Origin: Ascidiaceihabitans sp.
GTDB lineage: Bacteria; Pseudomonadota; Alphaproteobacteria; Rhodobacterales; Rhodobacteraceae
Reading direction: 5' to 3'
NCBI GenBank assembly: GCA_028825475.1
Contig: JAPKAB010000007.1
Span: 34,163-98,162 of the forward strand
DNA length: 64,000 nt
Shown here piece by piece: positions 57,271 through 64,000 of this stretch. A model generated the notes under the pieces. That model saw nothing but the letters and a program-made list of their open reading frames with translations, searched no databases and was not told where the DNA came from. Each line of letters opens with the position of its first letter. Within the stretch, counting starts at the first letter, position 1. The position numbers and the translations under genes are program-made.

Positions 57271-57957
57271 TTCTAAAACCTCAGCAACCCATGCGGGGAC
57301 GGTTTCACCGGCTTTGCCGAAACGGGTTTCTGCGAATTGGGACACGACGGCTGAGGGTTCCAAATTCAATTCAATAGTATGGGCCCCGTAGTGGGCTGCC
57401 ATTTGCACGAATCCGGCTGCGGGATAGACGTTTCCTGATGTGCCAATGGCGACAAATAGGTCCGCTTGGGCCAATGCGCGTTCGATCCGGTCCATCTGAT
57501 ATGGCATTTCACCGAACCACACGATGTCGGGGCGCGCCATTGGGGCCGCGCAGTTCGGGCAGGCATCGCCAACCGCCATTTTCATGGGCGCAGGCCAGCG
57601 GTGTTCACAGCTTGCACAGAGCGCAGAATTTAGCGCACCGTGCATGTGAAGCACGTGATTGCTGCCGCCGCGTTCGTGCAAATCATCAACGTTTTGAGTG
57701 ACTAAGAGCAGATCGCCCTTATGTTCGGCTTCAAGGCGCGCGAGCGCGTCGTGTGCGGGGTTTGGGGCGGATGTTGCGGCTTGGGCGCGGCGTTCGTTGT
57801 AAAAATCCACAACCAGTTTGGGATCGCGTTCAAACCCTTCGGGGGTGGCAACATCTTCGATGCGGTGGTTGGCCCACAGACCGCCCTCATCACGAAATGT
57901 GCTGATGCCGCTTTCGGCTGAAATGCCTGCGCCGGTAAGGATCACGATGTTGGTCAT
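57265..57957 (-). CDS. cobB: Sir2-family NAD-dependent protein deacylase
   Basis: ILTGAGISAESGISTFRDEGGLW; TQNVDDLHERGGS; CPNCAAPMARPDIVWFGEMP. Confidence 0.94.
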   Translation of the reverse strand: MTNIVILTGAGISAESGISTFRDEGGLWANHRIEDVATPEGFERDPKLVVDFYNERRAQAATSAPNPAHDALARLEAEHKGDLLLVTQNVDDLHERGGSNHVLHMHGALNSALCASCEHRWPAPMKMAVGDACPNCAAPMARPDIVWFGEMPYQMDRIERALAQADLFVAIGTSGNVYPAAGFVQMAAHYGAHTIELNLEPSAVVSQFAETRFGKAGETVPAWVAEVLEI

Positions 57958-58022
57958 TTGAGCTGCCCTTTGGTTTCTTGATCTTTGTTCCAGATGCGTT
58001 GGATGGTGACAAGTGGTGGGTG

Positions 58023-58212
58023 GTTAACGGGGCGTGCGGTGCCGCTTTCATGCCTAACTGTGCAGTTCAAAAGGCAATCTGTACATTTAGATCAGCAGCA
58101 AAGGCGCGATTTAAGGCGGTTTTGAACAAACTGCACAGTTTGGGCGTTGATCTGTACAGTTTCACGCGCACACCCCCATTCATCTTTCGTTAAGAAATGG
58201 CGCGCGTTAACG
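58023..58212. repeat. 190-bp intergenic element, copy B
   Basis: GTTAACG 58023, ctgtgcag 58058, ctgtacat 58079, ctgcacag 58131, ctgtacag 58152, gttaag 58189, gttaacg 58206; ungapped match to 16237-16426. Confidence 0.75.
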
Positions 58213-58336
58213 TTTGAAAATAGACGGTAACTATCTGGTAAGGTTTGCACCTATTGTGCAGCCGACCCATCATTTCTTTGACGGGCGATACAAACGGGTC
58301 GTAGATTGGCCAGACTGAATTAAGGGGCGGCGTTGG

Positions 58337-60205
58337 ATGCAATATCACTTGGACGGATTTCAAACGGGCGACCCATCAGTTTCAAGAGAAAATTCGAATA
58401 CAGCTTCTGATCAGGTCGACGTTTTGATTGTTGGCTGTGGTCCTGCGGGTTTGACATTGGCGGCGCAACTGGCGGAATTTTCTGAAATCACAACGCGCAT
58501 CACGGAACGCAAATCTGGTCCGCTTGAGGTGGGGCAGGCTGACGGAATCGCATGTCGTTCGATTGAGATGTTTGAGGCCTTTGGCTTTGCCGAAAAAGTG
58601 TTGAAAGAATCCTATTGGGTAAATGAAGTTGGATTTTGGCGTCCCAACCCTGATGGCACGGGATTGCACCGCGCAGACCGTATTCAAGATGTTGAGGATG
58701 ATCTGTCCGAGATGCCCCATGTGATTTTAAGTCAGGCACGTGTTCATGACTTTTATCTGGAAAATATGCGCAATGCGCCCACGCGCTTGGTGCCAGATTA
58801 CAATCGCGAGCTGGTGTCCGTCACGCAAACCGATGATCTCGATTATCCTATGACTGCAGTTTACAATTGCCTTGAGGCTAAGGGTAAGACGGAAACCATC
58901 CGTGCCCGCTATATCGTGGGCTGTGATGGAGCGCGCAGTGTTGTGCGCAAATCGCTGGGCTATCCGCTGAAGGGTGATGCAGCGCGTCAGCTTTGGGGCG
59001 TGATGGATGTTTTGGCGGTCACTGACTTCCCTGACATCCGTCTGAAGGCAGCAATTCAATCTGCGAGCCACGGCAGCATCCTGATCATCCCGCGTGAGGG
59101 TGGCTATATGGTGCGCATGTATATCGAGCTGGATGCATTGCACGGGGATGAGCGTGCCGCGGACCGCAATGTGACATCGGATATGTTGATCGCAAAGGCG
59201 CGTGATATTTTAGCCCCCTACACATTGGATGTGAAAGAGGTGGCATGGTGGTCGGCCTATGAGATCGGGCAACGTGTGTGTGACGCTTTTGATGATGTGC
59301 CTGACGAACAGCGCAGCGTGCGTGATCCCCATGTGTTTATTGCTGGTGATGCCTGTCACACCCACAGCCCAAAAGCGGGTCAGGGCATGAATGTATCTAT
59401 GGCGGATACGTTTAATTTGGGTTGGAAGCTGGCGGCGGTTTTGCGGGGCCAAGCCAAACCATCGCTGTTGCACAGCTATTCAGAGGAACGCTGTGCCAAG
59501 GCCAAAGAGTTGATCGAATTTGATCGTGATATGGCCCGTTTGTTCAGCGCGAAACCCAAGAACGCTGAAGAGGCTGCGCAGTTCCAAAGCTATTTCAAAA
59601 AGCACGGTCGTTATACGGCGGGTGTTGAGACGCGTTATGACAGCTCTGCCATTACGGGCCATGATCAGCATCAACCCTTGGCCACTGGATTGAAGGTTGG
59701 AATGCGGTTTCATTCGGCCCCTATGATCCGTTTGGGCGATGGTAAACCGATGCAGTTGGGTCATGTGCTGAAGGCTGATGGGCGTTGGCGGATGATGGCC
59801 TTTGCTGGGGCTGGTGATGTTGGGCAAAGCGGCGGTGATATTGCTGATCTGTGTGCCTATCTGGCAGATGACGCAGCCAGCCCTGTGGTGCGTTACACGC
59901 GCGCAGGCAACAATATCGACAGCATTATTGATGTGCGGGCGGTGTTCCAAGCCGCGCACCACGATATGATGCTGGATACGCTGCCCGATCTGCTTTTGCC
60001 GTGCAAAGGGAGGTATGGTTTGATGGATTACGAAAAGGCGTTTTGTCCTGATTTGAAAACTGGCCCTAATTTGTTTGATCTACGCGGTATTGACCGTGCC
60101 AAGGGCGCTTTGATCATTGTGCGTCCCGATCAATTCATCGCCAAGGTTCAGCCACTGGACGACTTTGAAGGGATCGCGCAATTCTTTGATGGAGTGCTGA
60201 TCTAG
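58337..60205 (+). CDS. FAD-dependent aromatic monooxygenase (phenol 2-monooxygenase-like)
   Basis: VLIVGCGPAGLTLAAQLAEF; VFIAGDACHTHSPKAGQGMNVSMADTFNLGWKLA. Confidence 0.92.
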   Translation: MQYHLDGFQTGDPSVSRENSNTASDQVDVLIVGCGPAGLTLAAQLAEFSEITTRITERKSGPLEVGQADGIACRSIEMFEAFGFAEKVLKESYWVNEVGFWRPNPDGTGLHRADRIQDVEDDLSEMPHVILSQARVHDFYLENMRNAPTRLVPDYNRELVSVTQTDDLDYPMTAVYNCLEAKGKTETIRARYIVGCDGARSVVRKSLGYPLKGDAARQLWGVMDVLAVTDFPDIRLKAAIQSASHGSILIIPREGGYMVRMYIELDALHGDERAADRNVTSDMLIAKARDILAPYTLDVKEVAWWSAYEIGQRVCDAFDDVPDEQRSVRDPHVFIAGDACHTHSPKAGQGMNVSMADTFNLGWKLAAVLRGQAKPSLLHSYSEERCAKAKELIEFDRDMARLFSAKPKNAEEAAQFQSYFKKHGRYTAGVETRYDSSAITGHDQHQPLATGLKVGMRFHSAPMIRLGDGKPMQLGHVLKADGRWRMMAFAGAGDVGQSGGDIADLCAYLADDAASPVVRYTRAGNNIDSIIDVRAVFQAAHHDMMLDTLPDLLLPCKGRYGLMDYEKAFCPDLKTGPNLFDLRGIDRAKGALIIVRPDQFIAKVQPLDDFEGIAQFFDGVLI

Positions 60206-60208
60206 GGG

Positions 60209-61174
60209 CTAGCCCTCTAAGATCCGCAACTCCCCGGCCAACCACGGCAGTCGAACCAGCGCCTGATCGATGATGTGATGTTGGATCAGGTTTCGCATGG
60301 TTTGGGCCACGTCGTTTGGCACTTGGCCTGCCCAATCCGCCCCAGCGTAAAGGGTGATTTCGCGTGAGAAAGGTTTAAAGGGCAGTGGCCGCGCGATGAC
60401 TTGCTCGTGGAACCGTTCGGCCCGCATGTAGCCCAGTGGCGTTGTCACAGACCACCCGATGCCGCGCGCCACCATTGCCATCAGTGACAGGTGGCTGCCC
60501 AGTTCAAAACGTTGGGGGAAGTCGAGGTGTTGGCGCTTGAGGTGTCCCTCGATCTGGCGACTGATCAGTTGATCCTGATCATAGCGCAGGAATGGCAGGT
60601 CTTTGAGCTGTGCCATGACATCACCGTCTGTATCCAACGCCCCTTTGGGCGCGACCAGGATAAAGGGGTCACGTGCAATCGGGTATTCAAGCACGCCTTC
60701 CATCATCGTTCCTGCATTGGCAGAGATCGCCATATGCAGTTCCTTTTCCTCAATCGCTTTGGAAATTTCATGGCTGGGGGCGGTGATCAGTTTGAATTTA
60801 CACCCCGTTAGGCTGTCGGCCAATATGGTCGCGAGGCGCGGTGTCAACTCGTTGTCAAAGTCATCAATCAACCCGATGCTAAGCGCCTTCAGGTGGGCAA
60901 GGTCCATGACAGTTAGTTCTGTATGGGCAAGGCGCAGTTCTGCCAGCGCGCTTTTTACACGGGTTAAAAAGGTCTCTCCCGCTTGGGTCAGACGCATAGG
61001 GCGTTTGTTGTGCTGAATCAGGTTTGTGGCCAATGCCGCCTCTAACTTGCTTAGTTGTTGGCTGACGGCGGGTTGGCTGAGCCCTGTTATCTTGGCTGTT
61101 TGGGCAACAGACCCACAGCTGGCAAGCGCCTCAAAAACTTCGAGGCTGCGTAGCGTCACACCTTTTGCGATCAT
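60209..61174 (-). CDS. LysR-family transcriptional regulator
   Basis: LRSLEVFEALASCGSVAQTAKITGLSQPAVSQQLSKLEAAL. Confidence 0.93.
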   Translation of the reverse strand: MIAKGVTLRSLEVFEALASCGSVAQTAKITGLSQPAVSQQLSKLEAALATNLIQHNKRPMRLTQAGETFLTRVKSALAELRLAHTELTVMDLAHLKALSIGLIDDFDNELTPRLATILADSLTGCKFKLITAPSHEISKAIEEKELHMAISANAGTMMEGVLEYPIARDPFILVAPKGALDTDGDVMAQLKDLPFLRYDQDQLISRQIEGHLKRQHLDFPQRFELGSHLSLMAMVARGIGWSVTTPLGYMRAERFHEQVIARPLPFKPFSREITLYAGADWAGQVPNDVAQTMRNLIQHHIIDQALVRLPWLAGELRILEG

Positions 61175-61470
61175 GTGGGGCCTCTTGCATATTTGTATTT
61201 GATGAATGTGTTGAAAAGAAAGTTAAGCATTTGTGCTTAATCGGGCAAGGAAATTGATGATTGGTTTTGATAATGTGGAAATCTGTGGTGAGTTTATGCG
61301 CCTATAACGTGACGCAAAACGGGCTTTAAAGCAGTGCGATCACGACTATCCTGACCTAAAGCGCGGGTTAAAACGTCATTGAGGTGATTGCACCCTTGAA
61401 AACCTGACAAAAAGGCCTCATCTAGTGGCGCGTCCGCACCTTCGCGTGACGAGTCTATTTAGGAGAGACC

Positions 61471-61689
61471 ATGGCCAAGGAAGAATTGCTCGAATTTCCC
61501 GGCGTCGTAAAGGAACTCTTGCCAAATGCGACATTTCGGGTCGAGCTAGAAAACGGCCATGAGATCATCGCACATACGGCAGGCAAAATGCGTAAAAACC
61601 GCATTCGTGTTCTTGCAGGCGACAAAGTCCAAGTCGAAATGACACCATACGACCTATCAAAGGGTCGCATTAATTATCGCTTTAAGTAA
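61471..61689 (+). CDS. infA: Translation initiation factor IF-1
   Basis: [72 protein letters not shown]. Confidence 0.98.
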   Translation: MAKEELLEFPGVVKELLPNATFRVELENGHEIIAHTAGKMRKNRIRVLAGDKVQVEMTPYDLSKGRINYRFK

Positions 61690-61761
61690 GCGCGTGCTTG
61701 CCACCCCAAACGTGGCCAGCGGTTTTCGAACACGCGTGGGCCTTTGGGGTGGAGTGTTCTA

Positions 61762-62337
61762 ATGGCATTTATTCTGGGTTCAGGTAGCCCCCGACGGCTA
61801 GAGCTGTTGGGGCAAATCGGCGTTGTACCAGACGCCGTGCGACCACCTGACATCGACGAAGATCCGCTTAAGGCGGAACAACCCCGTCCATATTGCAATC
61901 GCATTACCCGTGAAAAACTGGGTGCTGTGGAGGCAGAGCATGACGATATTGTTCTGTGTGCCGACACCACCGTTGCTGTGGGTCGTCGCATCTTGGGCAA
62001 ACCTGCTGACGCTGATGAGGCGGCGGCATTTATCAAGCTATTATCTGGACGGCGTCACCGCGTGATCACTTCGGTTGGGGTGAAACGCGGTGATAAGATC
62101 TGGCAACGTGATGTTGTCAGCACTGTTAAGATGAAGCCGGTGTCCAAACCCGAACTTGATGCCTACCTCGCCACTGGCGATTGGAAGGGCAAGGCGGGCG
62201 GCTACGGCATCCAAGGGCCAGCTGGCGCACTTATACCGTGGATCAGCGGATCGTTCACTGGCATCGTTGGTCTACCACTTTCAGAAACAGCAGGGCTGCT
62301 TAAAGGCGCCGGCTATCCGCTTTATGCGGCCAAATAG
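61762..62337 (+). CDS. maf: Maf-family nucleoside triphosphate pyrophosphatase
   Basis: [41 protein letters not shown]. Confidence 0.93.
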   Translation: MAFILGSGSPRRLELLGQIGVVPDAVRPPDIDEDPLKAEQPRPYCNRITREKLGAVEAEHDDIVLCADTTVAVGRRILGKPADADEAAAFIKLLSGRRHRVITSVGVKRGDKIWQRDVVSTVKMKPVSKPELDAYLATGDWKGKAGGYGIQGPAGALIPWISGSFTGIVGLPLSETAGLLKGAGYPLYAAK

Positions 62338-62346
62338 GGGGTCCTC

Positions 62347-63369
62347 ATGAAGGGTCGTACAATCATTCTGGACCATATCAATGAGCGCGAAGCCGCAGCA
62401 TTGATGGTCGATGGCAAGCTCAGCGATATTTTGGTGGCAGGTGACTCACCAGCCCCAGGTACGATTTACCGCGCGATTGCAGATCGTCCCGTCAAAGGGC
62501 AGGGCGGCATGTTCCTGAAAACCCCTGATGGCTCTGCATTCTTGCGTCAGGTTAAGGGGCTTTCGCCAGGCCAGCCGCTGTTGGTCCAAGTGACGGGCTA
62601 CGCCGAAGAGGGCAAAGCGATTCCAGTGACCCAAAAGGTTCTGTTCAAAAGCCGCTATGCGATTGTGACCCCTGACGCACCGGGCCTCAATATTTCCCGC
62701 AGCATTCGCGATGATGACATGCGCGACGAATTGATGGTCATTGCCAAAGAGGTGATGGACGGTCGCGAGATGGGTCTGATCATCCGCTCATGTTGTGCAG
62801 AGGCATCCCCAGAAGACATCGCAGACGATGTTGAAGAAATGGCGCAGCTAGCCGACAACGTGATCAATGACGACAGCGATGAGATGGCGATGTTGGTTGC
62901 AGGCGATGGCCCACACGTATTGGCGTGGCGCGATTGGACGGAAGCAGCCGAAGTTGTGACCCAAGCCGGTGGTTTTGAAGACCACGGCGTTTTGGATGCA
63001 CTAGAAGCCGCAGAAAGCGCCTTTGAAAGCTTTGGTGCATCCGGCGGCATGTATATCGAACCCACACGCGCCTTGATCGCTGTGGACGTGAACACAGGCA
63101 ACGACGCGTCTTTGGCCGCTGGTATCAAGGCCAACATGCTGTGTGCGCGTCGTTTACCCCAAGCGCTGCGTGTGCGTGGCCTTGCGGGCCAGATCACCCT
63201 AGACCTTGCTCCGATGCCTAAAAAGGACCGCCGCGCCTTTGAGGTGGCCCTGCGCGCTGCCTTCCGCACGGATGAGATCGAAACTGCATTGGTTGGTTGG
63301 ACCCCGCTGGGTCACTACGAACTTCAGCGCAAGCGCGTGAGGTTGCCACTGTCTGAGGTGCTTGGATGA
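62347..63369 (+). CDS. Ribonuclease E/G family protein, compact (340 aa)
   Basis: RSIRDDDMRDEL, ALIAVDVNTGND, QITLDLAPMPKKDRRAFEVALRAAF. Confidence 0.85.
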   Translation: MKGRTIILDHINEREAAALMVDGKLSDILVAGDSPAPGTIYRAIADRPVKGQGGMFLKTPDGSAFLRQVKGLSPGQPLLVQVTGYAEEGKAIPVTQKVLFKSRYAIVTPDAPGLNISRSIRDDDMRDELMVIAKEVMDGREMGLIIRSCCAEASPEDIADDVEEMAQLADNVINDDSDEMAMLVAGDGPHVLAWRDWTEAAEVVTQAGGFEDHGVLDALEAAESAFESFGASGGMYIEPTRALIAVDVNTGNDASLAAGIKANMLCARRLPQALRVRGLAGQITLDLAPMPKKDRRAFEVALRAAFRTDEIETALVGWTPLGHYELQRKRVRLPLSEVLG

Positions 63370-63548
63370 AGTGCCCTACCTGTGAACGCCCTACAGAGAC
63401 CGAATTTCGCCCGTTCTGTTCCAAGCGCTGCGCAGATGTTGATTTGGCGCGCTGGGTGAACGGATCTTATGCCATTCCATCGCGTGATCCCGACGATATC
63501 GAGGCCGCATTTGAGGCCATTGAAAAAGAAAATGCGAAACCTCATTGA
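63366..63548 (+). CDS. yacG: DNA gyrase inhibitor YacG
   Basis: MKCPTCERPTETEFRPFCSKRCADVDLARWVNGSYAIP. Confidence 0.93.
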   Translation: MKCPTCERPTETEFRPFCSKRCADVDLARWVNGSYAIPSRDPDDIEAAFEAIEKENAKPH

Positions 63549-63624
63549 ATTGAGTGAAATCGCTATGGACACGCGCCCCACAAGGTCCTAGATACGCCAC
63601 ACCCAAGCCGTTTACGGCGAGTAG

Positions 63625-63700
63625 TGCCCGAGTAGCTCAGGGGTAGAGCAGTGGATTGAAAATCCTCGTGTCGGTGGTTCGATTCCGCCCTCGGGCACCA
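63625..63700 (+). tRNA. tRNA-Phe(GAA), CCA encoded
   Basis: 76 nt cloverleaf: TGCCCGA/TCGGGCA acceptor, anticodon loop TTGAAAAT, GGTTCGATTCC T-loop. Confidence 0.95.
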
Positions 63701-63817
63701 TTTAAGTCAACAATAACAATGACTTAACCTAGTGCTAAATTTCAAAAAACCGCTAAAATCAAAAACACACCATAAACACACTTTTCTCCGTGTTGCTCGC
63801 TATTTCTAGGGCTTAAT

Positions 63818-63836
63818 CGCTGTGTTGAACACAGCG
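63818..63836. repeat. 19-nt perfect inverted repeat between tRNA-Phe and right-edge ORF
   Basis: CGCTGTGTT-G-AACACAGCG. Confidence 0.6.
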
Positions 63837-63957
63837 GTAGGTATCAGCGTGTTAGAAACAGCAATTGTGCTGCTGATCTTGGTCCTACACGCCCAAACAC
63901 ACACTTTGGTAGACTTGTTGGTACGCCCTGCCGTAGTGTTACTGCGAGGAGCAGGAC

Positions 63958-64000
63958 ATGCGGCAGCTGCGCGATGACACACATCTGATACTGGACGGCG
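63958..64000 (+). CDS. Start of an ORF truncated by window edge; possible integrase from context
   Basis: GAGGAGCAGGAC-ATG; MRQLRDDTHLILDG...; just after tRNA-Phe. Confidence 0.4.
   Translation, partial: MRQLRDDTHLILDG

Noticed and set aside
57978-58193. 71-aa ORF spanning copy B of the 190-bp element
   Set aside because: No recognisable family; the same frame in copy A has an in-frame stop; conservation tracks palindromes rather than codons.
1-64000. Many 60-190 aa antisense or out-of-frame ORFs in the supplied track (e.g. 2334..2786 -, 15625..16107 +, 24975..25556 -, 53567..54076 +)
   Set aside because: They lie opposite or inside strong conserved genes in high-GC DNA and show no family features.
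1-64000. CRISPR arrays, IS elements, complete prophage
   Set aside because: No regularly spaced direct repeats, transposase or phage structural genes were seen in the reading.

Overview
A 64 kb chromosomal window that reads as an alphaproteobacterium of the Rhodobacterales/Roseobacter group (ccr/ecm, GcrA, GTTC-N7-GTTC SOS box, BMP-type ABC transporter, TIGR02186-TSUP pair). It is gene-dense and mostly housekeeping or metabolic: an ethylmalonyl-CoA pathway cluster (ecm, plsB-like, ccr), a luxR-luxI quorum-sensing pair, a nucleoside-type ABC transporter, tsaB/rimI/nfuA, rimO, KdsA plus KpsT/KpsE-like capsule export, nhaA, an ArsR-permease pair, osmoregulated glucan genes opgC-opgG/D-opgH, gcrA, argD-argF, gnd, hrpB, meaB, rpmB, a PCu(A)C copper chaperone, a sirtuin, and infA-maf-rng-yacG-tRNA-Phe. 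A probable integrase begins at the right edge. No CRISPR array, IS element or complete prophage was seen. The most interesting signals are non-coding: (1) two ungapped 190-bp intergenic elements about 42 kb apart, each with four CTGTRCAG-like palindromes at identical 21/52/21 spacing between GTTAACG boxes; (2) a triple GTTC-N7-GTTC-N7-GTTC SOS box in front of a small tandem-repeat protein of unknown function; (3) an Arg-rich leader peptide (MNTLTHISALRRLRFTA) plus a terminator-like hairpin upstream of argD; (4) a shared AT-rich motif upstream of ccr and in the ecm/plsB divergent region; (5) twin ArsR-type operators, one touching the arsR start codon. Product names come from reading translations, with no database search.
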